In this document: positions 8,761 through 17,945 of the stretch, piece by piece
Position numbering within the stretch: the first letter of the stretch is position 1
How the letters are laid out: each line of letters begins with the position of its first letter
Assembly: GCF_011601345.1 (NCBI RefSeq)
Contig: NZ_JAAORB010000001.1
Location: 186,001 to 250,000 of the forward strand
Reading direction: 5' to 3'
DNA: 64,000 bases
DNA from: Roseovarius gahaiensis
GTDB taxonomy: Bacteria; Pseudomonadota; Alphaproteobacteria; Rhodobacterales; Rhodobacteraceae
Made by a program: the position numbers and the translations under genes
The notes under the pieces: generated by a model
What the model was told of the DNA's origin: nothing
Database searches by the model: none
The model's input: only the letters and a program-made list of their open reading frames with translations

Positions 8761-10506
8761 ATGAATCTGTTCACCGAAATTCACGCGTTGGTTCAGAATG
8801 AACTGGCCGTTTTGCAATCCGAAGGCAAATTGCCCGACGGTCTTGATTTAGCGAATGTCACGGTCGAGCCGCCGCGCGATCCTGCGCATGGCGACATGGC
8901 GACCAACGCCGCCATGGTGCTGGCCAAACCCGCCGGGCTCAAGCCGCGCGACATTGCCGTTGATCTGGCAGCACGGCTTTTGGGCAGTGATCGGATCGAA
9001 AGCGCCGACGTGGCCGGGCCGGGCTTTTTGAACCTGCGGCTGGCGGACGGTGTTTGGCAGGACGTGGTGCATAGGGCCCTGACAGACGGGCCTGAATTTG
9101 GCCGCTCGGATATGGGCGCGGGTAAAAAGGTGAATGTCGAATATGTCAGCGCCAACCCGACCGGGCCGCTGCATGTGGGCCATACGCGGGGCGCGGTGTT
9201 TGGCGATGCCTTGGCCAGCCTGCTGGTTTTCGTGGGCTATGATGTGACCCGCGAATATTACATCAACGATGGCGGTGCGCAGGTCGATGTTTTGGCGCGG
9301 TCGGTCTATCTGCGGTATCTTGAGGCGCATGGTCAGGCCGTGGCGTTTGAGGATGGCACCTATCCCGGCGACTACCTGATTGCCGTGGGCGAGGCGCTGA
9401 AAGATCAGGTTGGCGATGCCTATGTCGATCAGCCCGAGGCCGTCTGGCTGGCTGAAATCCGGACCTTTGCCAGTGATGCGATGATGGCGCTGATCCGCGA
9501 GGATCTGAAGGCGCTTGGCGTCGAAATGGATGTGTTTTTCTCGGAAAAATCGCTGTATGGCACGGGCCGGATCGAAGAAGCCTTGCAGACGCTGGAAGAA
9601 AAGGGCCTGATTTACGAGGGCGTGCTGGAGCCCCCCAAAGGCAAAAAGCCCGAGGATTGGGAGCCGCGCGAGCAAACCTTGTTCAAATCCACCGAACATG
9701 GCGATGACGTGGACCGGCCGGTGAAGAAATCCGATGGCGGCTGGACGTATTTCGCCCCCGATATTGCCTATCACTACGATAAGGTCAGCCGTGGCTTTGA
9801 TATGCTGATCGACGTGTTCGGCGCGGATCATGGCGGCTATGTCAAACGGATGAAAGCCGCTGTGTCGGCCCTGACTGATGGCCGGGTGCCCTTGGACATC
9901 AAGCTGTGCCAACTGGTCAAGCTTTATAAAAACGGCGAGCCGTTCAAAATGTCCAAGCGGGCCGGCACATTCGTGACCCTGCGCGATGTGGTCGATCAGG
10001 TGGGGGCCGATGTGACGCGCTTTGTCATGCTGACCCGCAAGAACGACGCCCCGCTGGATTTCGATTTTGACAAGGTGCTAGAGCAGTCGAAAGACAACCC
10101 CGTGTTTTACGTCCAATATGCCAATGCACGGGTCAATTCAGTTCTGCGCAAGGCGCGCGAGGCGGGTATTACCGTCGATGATGCCGCTTTGGCCGGGGCA
10201 GATTTGTCAATCCTGACCCATGACGCCGAATTGGCGGTGGCCAAGAAGCTGGCCGAATGGCCGCGTCTGGTGGAAATCGCGGGCCGCACCAATGAACCGC
10301 ATCGCATTGCCTTCTACCTCTATGATCTGGCGTCCGACCTGCATGCGTTGTGGAACCGTGGCAATGATGATCCGGCTCTGCGCTTCTTGCAAGAGGGCGA
10401 TCCGGCCACAAGTCAGGCGAAAATCGCTTTGGCGCGGGCCGTGACCGTTGTTATTTCCTCTGGTCTTGGTATTCTTGGCGTAACCCCTGCGGAAGAAATG
10501 CGGTAA
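8761..10506 (+). CDS. argS: Arginyl-tRNA synthetase
   Basis: A 581-residue class I aminoacyl-tRNA synthetase that charges tRNA-Arg. The HIGH motif appears as HVGH in [10 protein letters not shown] at about 136-145, and the KMSKS loop as KMSKRAG at about 396. An N-terminal additional domain and an all-helical anticodon-binding C-terminal domain (from about 460) match bacterial ArgS in order and length. It begins at ATG after AAAGGATATTCCG. The gene for the SPOR protein follows after 79 bases that hold a GC-rich hairpin without a T run, so partial read-through into the nagZ-scpAB genes is likely. tRNA-Arg(ACG) is also in this window. Confidence 0.97.
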   Translation: MNLFTEIHALVQNELAVLQSEGKLPDGLDLANVTVEPPRDPAHGDMATNAAMVLAKPAGLKPRDIAVDLAARLLGSDRIESADVAGPGFLNLRLADGVWQDVVHRALTDGPEFGRSDMGAGKKVNVEYVSANPTGPLHVGHTRGAVFGDALASLLVFVGYDVTREYYINDGGAQVDVLARSVYLRYLEAHGQAVAFEDGTYPGDYLIAVGEALKDQVGDAYVDQPEAVWLAEIRTFASDAMMALIREDLKALGVEMDVFFSEKSLYGTGRIEEALQTLEEKGLIYEGVLEPPKGKKPEDWEPREQTLFKSTEHGDDVDRPVKKSDGGWTYFAPDIAYHYDKVSRGFDMLIDVFGADHGGYVKRMKAAVSALTDGRVPLDIKLCQLVKLYKNGEPFKMSKRAGTFVTLRDVVDQVGADVTRFVMLTRKNDAPLDFDFDKVLEQSKDNPVFYVQYANARVNSVLRKAREAGITVDDAALAGADLSILTHDAELAVAKKLAEWPRLVEIAGRTNEPHRIAFYLYDLASDLHALWNRGNDDPALRFLQEGDPATSQAKIALARAVTVVISSGLGILGVTPAEEMR

Positions 10507-10520
10507 AAAAACCGTGCAAG

Positions 10521-10549
10521 CCGGGGATCAGGCAAGGCAATGACCCCGG
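10521..10549. other. GC-rich hairpin between argS and the SPOR gene
   Basis: CCGGGGATCA pairs with TGACCCCGG with one bulged A around a loop of about 10 bases. There is no following T run, so it is not a clear terminator and could be a processing or attenuation site. Confidence 0.35.
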
Positions 10550-10585
10550 CGGCCAAGTATCGTCGGCGGCAAAGCGAGGCGAGAC

Positions 10586-11524
10586 ATGGCAGACAGGCAA
10601 GCTGCGCAGCATATGGCTGCGCCGAACCATAGCAATATCGTTAAGAAATTCACCAATCTTGCGGGCGCCGTGGTGTCCTTGGCGCTGGTCGCCGGGGTTG
10701 GTGTTTGGGGCTACAAACTGTTGGTGCGTGACGTCAGCGGCGTGCCGGTAGTGCGCGCCGCCGAAGGGCCAATGCGCGTCCAACCCGATGATCCCGGCGG
10801 GCGGCAGGCCATCAATCAGGGGCTGGCTGTCAATCAGGTGGCTGCCCAAGGCACTGCGGCGAAACCCGCAGACCGTTTGATCCTTGCGCCCAAGCCATTG
10901 GACCTGACGCTTGAGGATGTGCCGTCAGAGAAAATGGCACAGGCCGCGTCAGAGAATACCGACACGCCCACCGAAGTGAGCCCGACAGCCGAGGCAGAAC
11001 CGCCTGCGTCATCCGACCGCGAGGCCATCCAGTTGGCCACGGTCGAGGCCTTGGCCACGCAACTTGCGCAAGGATCCCCGAAATTCGAAGAGACCCCCAA
11101 GCCTGCGGCTGAGGCAGAACCTGAAGCGGAGCCGCAGACGGCGGAGCCAAAAGATGGGTTGGGCCGGTCCTTGCGGCCCAGGCTGCGCCCTGCAACCTTG
11201 TCTGAGGTTAGGCAGGTCGCGGCCCCGGCCCCTTCCGAGGCGACGCAGGATGTTGATCCGGCGGATATCGCCGCTGGCACCCGAATGGCCCAGTTGGGCG
11301 CTTTTGAATCCGCCGAGATTGCAGAAAAAGAATGGACGCGCCTGAGCGGCAAGTTTGGCGAGTATCTGGCCGACAAGGACCGGGTCGTCCAAAAGGCGCA
11401 AAGTGGCGGGCGCACCTTCTATCGTTTACGGGCCATGGGGTTTGCCGACCTCAGCGATGCGCGCCGCTTTTGTTCGGCGCTTGTCGCCGAGAACGCCGAT
11501 TGTATCCCGGTGGTGACACGGTGA
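10586..11524 (+). CDS. SPOR-domain membrane protein
   Basis: A 312-residue bitopic inner-membrane protein. A cytoplasmic stub of about 23 residues is followed by one helix (LAGAVVSLALVAGVGVWGYKL, about 25-45), then a long Pro/Ala/Glu-rich periplasmic linker and a C-terminal SPOR domain (about 233-312: GTRMAQLGAFESAEIAEKEW to the end). SPOR domains bind denuded septal peptidoglycan, so a role in division or wall remodelling is likely. The start has GAGGCGAG upstream. It overlaps the next gene, nagZ, by 4 bases, which ties it to peptidoglycan recycling. It resembles FtsN/DedD-like proteins in layout, but no specific name is justified. Confidence 0.85.
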   Translation: MADRQAAQHMAAPNHSNIVKKFTNLAGAVVSLALVAGVGVWGYKLLVRDVSGVPVVRAAEGPMRVQPDDPGGRQAINQGLAVNQVAAQGTAAKPADRLILAPKPLDLTLEDVPSEKMAQAASENTDTPTEVSPTAEAEPPASSDREAIQLATVEALATQLAQGSPKFEETPKPAAEAEPEAEPQTAEPKDGLGRSLRPRLRPATLSEVRQVAAPAPSEATQDVDPADIAAGTRMAQLGAFESAEIAEKEWTRLSGKFGEYLADKDRVVQKAQSGGRTFYRLRAMGFADLSDARRFCSALVAENADCIPVVTR

Positions 11525-12531
11525 GCGTGCGCTTTGGCGCGTGCATCCTTGATGCCGAAGGCCTGCGCCTGACGGCCGACGAGAAACGGCTTTTTGCCGA
11601 GGTGAACCCGTTCGGGTTTATCCTGTTTGCGCGCAACATCGACACGCCCGAACAGGTCCGCGCCCTATGCGCCGAGATGCGCGAGGCCGTGGGCCGTGCG
11701 GCCCCGATCACAATTGATCAGGAAGGTGGCCGCGTGCAGCGCTTGCGCGCGCCGCTGTGGCGCGACTGGCTGCCCCCGCTGGAACATGTGGCCGAGGCTA
11801 GGGCCAATGCGGCGCAGGCGATGTATTTGCGCTACCGTCTTATTGCCGCGGAACTGTATGATCTGGGCATTGACAGCAATTGTGCGCCGTTGGTTGATGT
11901 GGCGGGGCAGGACACGCATGATTTTCTAAAAAACCGCTGTTACGGGTTTGATGCAGGCACCGTGGCCCGCATGGGCCGCGCGGTTGCGGAAGGCTTGCTG
12001 GATGGCGGCGTTTTGCCTGTGGTCAAGCATATCCCCGGCCATGGTCGCGCGGTGGTGGACAGTCACCTTGATTTGCCCGGCGTGGATGCGCCGCTGTCGG
12101 ATTTGACAGGCATTGATTTTGCCCCGTTTCAGGCGCTGAACGATTTGCCCATGGGGATGACCGCGCATGTGGTCTACTCAGAGATCGACGCGCGGCCCGC
12201 CACGCTGTCGCCAAAGGTGATGCAATTAATCCGCGACGAGATCGAGTTCGAAGGTCTGATCATGACCGATGATATCTCGATGAAGGCGTTGAACGGATCG
12301 TTGCCCGAGATAGCACAAGGTTCGCTGGCCGCAGGCTGTGATGTGGTGCTGTTGTGCAACGCCTCGCTTGAGGACCGACGCGCCGTGGCAACTGCCGCAG
12401 GTCAGATGACCGATCAGGCGCAAGACCGGGCCGAGCGTGCTTTGGCGGCGCGCAAAACACCCCAACAGGTTGACATTCGCGCGGTTGAAGCAAAGCTTGA
12501 TGCATTGCTGAACGGGCGTGGTGATGTCTGA
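11521..12531 (+). CDS. nagZ: Beta-N-acetylhexosaminidase NagZ
   Basis: A 336-residue glycoside hydrolase family 3 enzyme that removes GlcNAc from muropeptides in the cytosol during cell-wall recycling. The family motif KHIPGHG at about 169-175 and the catalytic aspartate in MTDDISM at about 249 are present; ITIDQEGGRVQR marks the substrate-binding region. The start is GTG 11521, overlapping the SPOR gene stop as GTGA; longer upstream frames lie inside that gene. Its 3' end overlaps scpA by 8 bases. No ampG or anhydro-muropeptide amidase gene is nearby. Confidence 0.93.
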   Translation: MSVRFGACILDAEGLRLTADEKRLFAEVNPFGFILFARNIDTPEQVRALCAEMREAVGRAAPITIDQEGGRVQRLRAPLWRDWLPPLEHVAEARANAAQAMYLRYRLIAAELYDLGIDSNCAPLVDVAGQDTHDFLKNRCYGFDAGTVARMGRAVAEGLLDGGVLPVVKHIPGHGRAVVDSHLDLPGVDAPLSDLTGIDFAPFQALNDLPMGMTAHVVYSEIDARPATLSPKVMQLIRDEIEFEGLIMTDDISMKALNGSLPEIAQGSLAAGCDVVLLCNASLEDRRAVATAAGQMTDQAQDRAERALAARKTPQQVDIRAVEAKLDALLNGRGDV

Positions 12532-13318
12532 GGACTTATTCGAGGAAGATCAAACAGAACCGACACGCGTGGCCGACCGTATGGCGGCCGAGGCGTTGAT
12601 CGTGGATGTCGACGGTTTTGAAGGCCCGTTGGACCTGCTGTTAACGTTAAGCCGCACTCAGAAAGTGGACTTGCGCAAGGTGTCGGTGCTGCAATTGGCG
12701 CAGCAATATCTGGCCTTTGTCGAACGGGCCAAGCAATTGCGCATCGAATTGGCCGCCGATTATCTGGTCATGGCGGCATGGCTGGCGTTCTTGAAATCGC
12801 GGCTGCTGCTGCCGCCCGACCCCACCGAAGAGGGGCCATCGGGCGAAGAACTGGCCGCGCATCTGGCGTTTCAACTGGAACGCCTGCAAGCGATGCGCGA
12901 ACAGGCGGCCACCTTGATGGCACGCGATCAATTGGGGCGTGATTTCTTTGCCCGTGGTATCCCCGAGGATGTGATGCGGGTCAAACGGGTGACCTATACC
13001 GCCACTTTGTTGGACCTGATGCAGGGCTACGCACGCATTCGCACAAAGGATGAATTTCGCCCCTACATCATGGATCGGGACGCGGTGTTCACCTTGGAGC
13101 AGGCGCTTGAGCGTATGCGCCCGCTGATCGGATTTGCCGCGACGTGGACGGATATTGCAACCTACTTGCCAGAAGGGTTCACATCCGATCCAGCGCGGCT
13201 GCGGTCGGCGACGGCCTCGACCTTTGCGGCATCGCTGGAATTGGTCAAGGAAGGCAAGGCCGAGATCCGGCAAGAGGACACGTTCGCGCCAATTCAGGTG
13301 CGCCGCAGGGATAGATAG
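12524..13318 (+). CDS. scpA: Segregation and condensation protein A
   Basis: A 264-residue kleisin subunit of the SMC-ScpAB condensin that organises and segregates the chromosome. The N-terminal signature VDGFEGPLDLLLTLSRTQKVDL and the SRLLLPPDP segment near 110 are typical ScpA features. The ATG at 12524 (MSEDLFEEDQ) is preferred over a GTG 6 bases earlier; it overlaps the end of nagZ by 8 bases. The C-terminal winged-helix part ends in ARRRDR-like basic residues. scpB follows after a single base, so the two subunits are translationally coupled. The smc gene is not in the window. Confidence 0.93.
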   Translation: MSEDLFEEDQTEPTRVADRMAAEALIVDVDGFEGPLDLLLTLSRTQKVDLRKVSVLQLAQQYLAFVERAKQLRIELAADYLVMAAWLAFLKSRLLLPPDPTEEGPSGEELAAHLAFQLERLQAMREQAATLMARDQLGRDFFARGIPEDVMRVKRVTYTATLLDLMQGYARIRTKDEFRPYIMDRDAVFTLEQALERMRPLIGFAATWTDIATYLPEGFTSDPARLRSATASTFAASLELVKEGKAEIRQEDTFAPIQVRRRDR

Positions 13319-13319
13319 C

Positions 13320-13970
13320 ATGTCACAAGATACCGACGAAAAAGAAGAAACCCTGTTCGAGGCCCCGCCGATCGCCGAACAAGAAAGAATGTGCGAAGCG
13401 ATCCTTTTTGCCAGTGCCGAGCCGGTCACGGTCAAGGAGATGTCGGCCCGGATGCCGCACGGGTGTGACGTGGTCGAAGCCTTGGTGCATTTGCGCAAAC
13501 GTTACGAGGGGCGGGGCGTGCAGGTGATCAAGGTCGGCGAGGCGTGGGCGATGCGCACCGCGCCTGACCTTGGGTTTTTAATGCAAAAGGAAACCGTCGA
13601 GACCCGCAAGCTCAGCCGTGCGGCGATCGAGACGCTGGCGATCGTTGCGTATCATCAGCCGGTGACCCGCGCCGAGATTGAAGAGATCAGGGGCGTGTCG
13701 GTCAGCCGTGGGACGGTGGACCAACTGCTTGAAATGGAGTGGATTCGCTTTGGCCGCCGGAAAATGACACCGGGGCGTCCGGTGACGTTTGTCGTGACCC
13801 AATCCTTTTTGGATCATTTCGGCCTTGAATCCGCGCGTGACCTGCCCGGTCTCAAGGAATTGCGATCGGCCGGGCTGTTGGAAAACCGGCCGCCACCCGG
13901 TGCAATGTCACCTGATGACGACAGCGAGGATGGCGGGGATACCGATCAGAGCGACATGTTCGAAGACTAA
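13320..13970 (+). CDS. scpB: Segregation and condensation protein B
   Basis: A 216-residue partner of ScpA in the SMC condensin. Two winged-helix domains occupy about residues 20-185; the conserved segment LSRAAIETLAIVAYHQPVTRAEIEEIRGV (given here only as a landmark starting near residue 97) is diagnostic. The C-terminus is an acidic tail of about 25 residues, DDDSEDGGDTDQSDMFED. The ATG sits one base after the scpA stop. Longer upstream frames fall inside scpA. About 80 AT-richer bases follow before the next small gene. Confidence 0.93.
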   Translation: MSQDTDEKEETLFEAPPIAEQERMCEAILFASAEPVTVKEMSARMPHGCDVVEALVHLRKRYEGRGVQVIKVGEAWAMRTAPDLGFLMQKETVETRKLSRAAIETLAIVAYHQPVTRAEIEEIRGVSVSRGTVDQLLEMEWIRFGRRKMTPGRPVTFVVTQSFLDHFGLESARDLPGLKELRSAGLLENRPPPGAMSPDDDSEDGGDTDQSDMFED

Positions 13971-14051
13971 GGGTTAAAAATCTTGCGAATGCCCTGAAAA
14001 CTGCATGATTTGATGTTAAGTGTGGGGCTGTAGATAGTTTAGGAGGCCGCA

Positions 14052-14285
14052 ATGAACGCCAACTTCATAGTTAATATGGTGATCCGGATGGTCATGCGCA
14101 AAGTGATGCGCGGCGGCATGAACGCAGGGATCAGCGCGGCCAGCAAACGGTTTGGTCGCGGTCGCGCGGATAACAGCGCGCAAGATCAGGACGGGCAGGG
14201 GCCTTCGACCGGTCCTGACAGCAAAACAAGCGAAAAACGCGCCCGTCAGGCCATGCGCGTTAACCGGCGTTTCGGGAAGTTTTGA
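14052..14285 (+). CDS. Small basic hypothetical protein
   Basis: A 77-residue protein with a perfect TAGGAGG ribosome site 6 bases before the ATG, the main reason to accept it. The first 25 residues form a methionine-rich amphipathic or hydrophobic segment (MNANFIVNMVIRMVMRKVMRG); the rest is basic and low-complexity, ending RARQAMRVNRRFGKF. I do not recognise the family. It lies between scpB and the convergent dCTP deaminase gene, ending 12 bases before that gene's stop. Peripheral membrane association through the N-terminal helix is possible but only inferred. Confidence 0.75.
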   Translation: MNANFIVNMVIRMVMRKVMRGGMNAGISAASKRFGRGRADNSAQDQDGQGPSTGPDSKTSEKRARQAMRVNRRFGKF

Positions 14286-14297
14286 GTTCGCGTCGAC

Positions 14298-15374
14298 TTA
14301 CGCCGCGTGAAAGTGTTTGCTGAGTTTCAGGCCTTGGCCCTGATAGTTGGATTTCAGGTCGGCACCATATAGCTGCTGTGGCACCTGATCCATTTTCTCA
14401 TAGACCAGCCGCCCGACGATCTGGCCATGTTCCAACACAAACGGGGCCTCGTGACAGCGCACCTCAAGCACGCCGCGCGATCCTGCACCACCGGCGGCGT
14501 CATGGCCAAAGCCGGGGTCGAAAAAACCCGCGTAATGCACCCGGAATTCGCCCACCATCGCAAGGTAGGGGGCCATTTCAGCGGCATAAGCGGGCGGAAT
14601 ATGCACCGCTTCGCGGCTGACAAGGATGTAAAACGCGCCGGGGTCAAGGATGATGCGCCCGGTGTCGGAATGCACCTCTTCCCAATATTCCGCGGGGCTG
14701 TAACCGCCGATATTGTCCAGATCAATGACCCCGGTATGCGGCTTGGCGCGATACCCGACCAGCGTGCCGGTTTCCGGTTTCAGATCAACGGAAAACCCCA
14801 AGCCATCGCTGATGACGGCAGGGCCATCCACCAAAGGCGTGTCTGCGTTCAACGCCCGCAACGCGGCGTCGTCCAGAATGGATTGCCCGTCGCGGAATCG
14901 GATCTGGTTCAGGCGCATTCCGGGCCGGACCAGAACCGAAAAACTTCTTGGGCAGATCTCGGCATAAAGCGGGCCTTTGTAGCCCTGTGGAACGCGATCA
15001 AACTCTGTGCCGCCATCGGTGATCATGCGCGTCAGCAGATCCAGCCGCCCGGTCGAGGATTTGGCGTTTGCAACCGCCTGCATGCCTGATGGCAGGTCAA
15101 GCTGTTCCATCAATGGCACAACGTAGACACAGCCCTTTTCCAGCACGGCACCTTGGCTCAGGTCGATGCGGTGCATTTCCAGTTCGGCCAAACGGTCGGC
15201 AACACTGCGGTTATGGCCGGACAGAAAAGAGGCGCGCACACGATACGCAACGTGGCCCAGTCTCAGGTCCAGACTGGCCGGTTGAATTTGTTCTGAAATA
15301 ACGGCGGGTTGCGCGGAAATACGACCGTCAGCAATCAGGGCTGAAATTTGCTGGCTTGCCAGTACACCCGTCAT
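14298..15374 (-). CDS. dcd: 2'-deoxycytidine 5'-triphosphate deaminase (tandem-domain form)
   Basis: A 358-residue dCTP deaminase, about twice the length of E. coli Dcd. It converts dCTP to dUTP in thymidylate supply. Two dUTPase-like domains can be read: the first with NAKSSTGRLDLLTRMITDGG near 110-130, the second with HYAGFFDPGFG and GVLEVRCHEAPFVLEHGQIV near 285-330. This double form is common in alphaproteobacteria. The ATG at 15374 has AAGGGGATAAG upstream; an extension to 15416 was rejected. It lies between a convergent small gene and tRNA-Pro. Whether both domains are catalytic cannot be judged from sequence. Confidence 0.88.
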   Translation of the reverse strand: MTGVLASQQISALIADGRISAQPAVISEQIQPASLDLRLGHVAYRVRASFLSGHNRSVADRLAELEMHRIDLSQGAVLEKGCVYVVPLMEQLDLPSGMQAVANAKSSTGRLDLLTRMITDGGTEFDRVPQGYKGPLYAEICPRSFSVLVRPGMRLNQIRFRDGQSILDDAALRALNADTPLVDGPAVISDGLGFSVDLKPETGTLVGYRAKPHTGVIDLDNIGGYSPAEYWEEVHSDTGRIILDPGAFYILVSREAVHIPPAYAAEMAPYLAMVGEFRVHYAGFFDPGFGHDAAGGAGSRGVLEVRCHEAPFVLEHGQIVGRLVYEKMDQVPQQLYGADLKSNYQGQGLKLSKHFHAA

Positions 15375-15454
15375 CTTATCCCCTTCAGCGCAACGCGGCC
15401 CCGGCTTGCAGGCCACGTGCCACAGTCAGGATCCGGTGTTGGGGGCGGTTTTCA

Positions 15455-15531
15455 TGGTCGGGCTAGCAGGACTCGAACCTGCGACCTCCCGTCCCCCAGA
15501 CGGACGCGCTACCAGACTGCGCTATAGCCCG
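15455..15531 (-). tRNA. tRNA-Pro (anticodon GGG)
   Basis: A complete 77-base cloverleaf on the minus strand: acceptor CGGGCTA/TAGCCCG, D arm GCGC/GCGC, anticodon stem TCCGT/ACGGG with loop CTGGGGG (anticodon GGG), T arm GCAGG-TTCGAGT-CCTGC, discriminator A and encoded CCA. It reads proline codons CCC and CCU. It lies between the dCTP deaminase gene and the MerR-type gene. Confidence 0.97.
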
Positions 15532-15543
15532 ACATGAGGCCGT

Positions 15544-15571
15544 TACATACCTGTTTTGAGAGTGGGAACAA
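15544..15571 (-). promoter_or_regulatory. Candidate promoter for tRNA-Pro
   Basis: On the minus strand TTGTTC (15571-15566) and TATGTA (15549-15544) are spaced by 16 bases, with the -10 element 12 bases before the tRNA 5' end. The spacing and position fit a sigma-70-type promoter, but both hexamers are imperfect. Confidence 0.4.
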
Positions 15572-15617
15572 GAGAAAAAAACCGATTTGCCCGGTGGAAA
15601 GTTGTCTAAAGACAGAC

Positions 15618-16559
15618 CTAGTCGTTGATCAACGCGCGCAGGCGGTGTGCAACCTGTTCCAGCTGCTTTGCCGTGTCGGCGTCGCGCGGTGAAGACAGGC
15701 CACAAAGTTTGCTCAAAACCCCCAGACCGGCCTCAACCGTGTCGGGCGCATCGTCTGCAAGCTCAATGATGTTCGGCTTGGGTGCGGAGGGGGCTGGGGC
15801 ATCGCCCGGTGTTTCCGCATTGGACTCACCTGTGGGCTGTTCGGGGGCATCTTCGATACTGTCCTCTGACGGCGCAAGAGCGTCGTCGGTGCTGTGATGC
15901 CTGAACGCTGGCGTTGCGGGCGTCTCGGGCTGATCATCCTGCGCGGCCAAGCTGTCTGGGCTTTCTGCGCTCACTGGCGTTTCGGGCTGATCCGCTTCGG
16001 CGTCGTCGCTGTCGTCGGGCGGCGGCGTTGGATTGTCCGGCGGTGTCTGTTCGGGCGATGTCTGCTCGGGCGGCGTCTCAGGTTCGGCGGTTTCGGACTC
16101 CGTGTCGCCGAAAAGTTCAGGCTCGCGGGGCTGATCCTGAGGGTCCGGGTCTGGTGCCGTCGTTTCGGGCGCGCCGGATTTGGCAGCGCCGCGGGCAAAA
16201 TCCAAAACCTGTGCGCCGTCTGATGGGCTTTGATCCACGGTGTCCAGAGAAATTGAGGCATCATCCTGCTCTGTCAGGCCGTCATCAAGCGCAGGCGCCA
16301 TGTTCGAGACATGCTTGACGCCCTGATCGCGCAACAGTTTCTGGACGCCCTTAATCGTCATCCCGTCATCATGCAGCAGTTTCTTGATCCCGCCCAAAAG
16401 CCGCATGTCGGCGGGCCGGTAATACCGGCGGCCACCGGCCCGTTTGACTGGTTTGACTTGACTGAATTTGCTTTCCCAAAACCGCAGCACATGGGCCGGG
16501 GTTTCCAGCCAGTCGGCAACCTCACTTATGGTTCGGAAGGCGTCGGCGGATTTGCCCAT
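15618..16559 (-). CDS. MerR-type DNA-binding regulator with long acidic tail
   Basis: A 313-residue protein. Residues about 8-80 form a MerR-type winged helix-turn-helix ([23 protein letters not shown], then [14 protein letters not shown]). From about 95 to 275 the chain is a low-complexity linker rich in Pro, Glu, Asp and Thr, and the last 40 residues form a conserved-looking helix ending [11 protein letters not shown]. No effector-binding cysteine pattern of metal sensors is seen. It starts 14 bases after ihfA in the fabH-ihfA cluster, an arrangement shared by many alphaproteobacteria. Its target genes are unknown. Confidence 0.85.
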   Translation of the reverse strand: MGKSADAFRTISEVADWLETPAHVLRFWESKFSQVKPVKRAGGRRYYRPADMRLLGGIKKLLHDDGMTIKGVQKLLRDQGVKHVSNMAPALDDGLTEQDDASISLDTVDQSPSDGAQVLDFARGAAKSGAPETTAPDPDPQDQPREPELFGDTESETAEPETPPEQTSPEQTPPDNPTPPPDDSDDAEADQPETPVSAESPDSLAAQDDQPETPATPAFRHHSTDDALAPSEDSIEDAPEQPTGESNAETPGDAPAPSAPKPNIIELADDAPDTVEAGLGVLSKLCGLSSPRDADTAKQLEQVAHRLRALIND

Positions 16560-16573
16560 GATTCAGGTTGGTC

Positions 16574-16876
16574 CTAACGTTTGTTTCCAGCGGCGACCCG
16601 ATCCTTCATCAGATGCGAGGGGCGAAAGGTCAAAACCCGGCGGGGATTGATCGGCACTTCTTCACCGGTTTTGGGGTTGCGCCCCACTCGGGCTGATTTG
16701 TCACGCACGGAAAAGGTGCCGAAAGACGAAATCTTGACTTGCTCGCCGCGCACCAACGCGTCGGACATATGGGCCAGAACGCTTTCCACAAGTTCCGCGG
16801 AATCGTTGCGTGAAAGTCCGACCTCGCGGAACACCGCTTCGCTCAGATCCATTCTGGTTAGTGTTGTCTCGGTCAT
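16574..16876 (-). CDS. ihfA: Integration host factor subunit alpha
   Basis: A 100-residue DNA-bending HU/IHF-family protein. The beta-arm carries the proline that intercalates DNA ([11 protein letters not shown], then VPINPRRV), and the N-terminus [20 protein letters not shown] is the IHF-alpha type. The ATG at 16876 has GAGGGG 7 bases upstream, and longer frames were rejected. It is the fifth gene of a yceD-rpmF-plsX-fabH-ihfA-MerR order; 94 bases separate it from fabH, enough for an internal promoter. IHF-beta is not in the window. Confidence 0.95.
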   Translation of the reverse strand: MTETTLTRMDLSEAVFREVGLSRNDSAELVESVLAHMSDALVRGEQVKISSFGTFSVRDKSARVGRNPKTGEEVPINPRRVLTFRPSHLMKDRVAAGNKR

Positions 16877-16970
16877 GATGTCCCCTCTTTTATCAAAGGA
16901 CTTTAGGGCGGAAAGAATTTCCGAGTCAATCTCAACCACTTGGCACGTGATGTTTGCGCGGAAAATGAAG

Positions 16971-17945
16971 CTACCAGCGCAGCACGACCGCCCCCCAAGC
17001 GAGCCCGCCGCCGATCGCCTCGCATAAAACCAGATCACCTTGCTTGATCCGGCCCTGTTCGACTCCGACCGACATTGCCAAAGGGATCGACGCCGCCGAG
17101 GTGTTGCCGTGATCTTGAACCGTGACAATCACCCGGTCCATCGACAGGCCCATTTTCTTGGCTGTGCCTTGGATGATCCGGATATTCGCCTGATGCGGCA
17201 CGATCCAATCCAAATCCGTTCCCTGAAGCCCGACCTTTTCAAGCGCGGTGTCGGCGGTTGAGGTCAGTTTTTCAACGGCTTGACGGAACAGCGGGTTGCC
17301 TTGCATGCGCAGCTTGCCCGCGGTGCCGGTCGATGACACCCCGCCATCGACATACAACATATCGCGATAGCGCCCGTCGGAATTCAGGTCGGCCGACAAA
17401 ATGCCCCGGTCGCTGTTGTCCCCGGCCCCGTCTTGCGCGCCCAGAACCAATGCGCCGGCCCCGTCGCCGAACAAAACGCAGGTCGAGCGGTCGGTCCAGT
17501 CCATGATCCGGCTGAAGGTTTCCGCGCCAATCACCAGAATGCGTTTGGCTTGTCCGGCGAGGATCAGCGCATTCGCATTGGTCAGCGCATAGACGAACCC
17601 GGCGCAAACAGCCTGCACGTCGAAGCCAAAACCACGGGTCATCCCCAGATCCTGCTGAACCATGGTGGCAACCGCGGGGAATGTCAGATCGGGTGTCGAG
17701 GTGGCGATGATGATGCCGTCAATATCGTCAATCGTCAGCCCGGCGTGTTCCAAGGCCGCGCGGGCCGCGTTGCTGGCCAGTTCCGAGGTGGTTTGACCGT
17801 CGGCTGCGAAATGCCGCCGCTCAATGCCCGAGCGCGTCCGAATCCATTCATCCGACGTATCAAGGGTTTTTTCAAACTCCGAGTTCGGCACAATTCTGTC
17901 AGGCAGATAATGCCCGACGCCTTCCACGACAGCGCGCAGCGTCAT
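16971..17945 (-). CDS. fabH: Beta-ketoacyl-ACP synthase III
   Basis: A 324-residue thiolase-fold enzyme that condenses acetyl-CoA with malonyl-ACP to start fatty-acid synthesis. The catalytic triad is visible: C114 in AVCAGF, a histidine in VPHQANIRI, and an asparagine in HGNTSAAS. The N-terminal [12 protein letters not shown] and the GDGAGALVL segment are also typical. Its ATG overlaps the plsX stop as ATGA, so the two are translationally coupled. The genes on either side link acyl-chain initiation with phospholipid synthesis (PlsX). Confidence 0.97.
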   Translation of the reverse strand: MTLRAVVEGVGHYLPDRIVPNSEFEKTLDTSDEWIRTRSGIERRHFAADGQTTSELASNAARAALEHAGLTIDDIDGIIIATSTPDLTFPAVATMVQQDLGMTRGFGFDVQAVCAGFVYALTNANALILAGQAKRILVIGAETFSRIMDWTDRSTCVLFGDGAGALVLGAQDGAGDNSDRGILSADLNSDGRYRDMLYVDGGVSSTGTAGKLRMQGNPLFRQAVEKLTSTADTALEKVGLQGTDLDWIVPHQANIRIIQGTAKKMGLSMDRVIVTVQDHGNTSAASIPLAMSVGVEQGRIKQGDLVLCEAIGGGLAWGAVVLRW

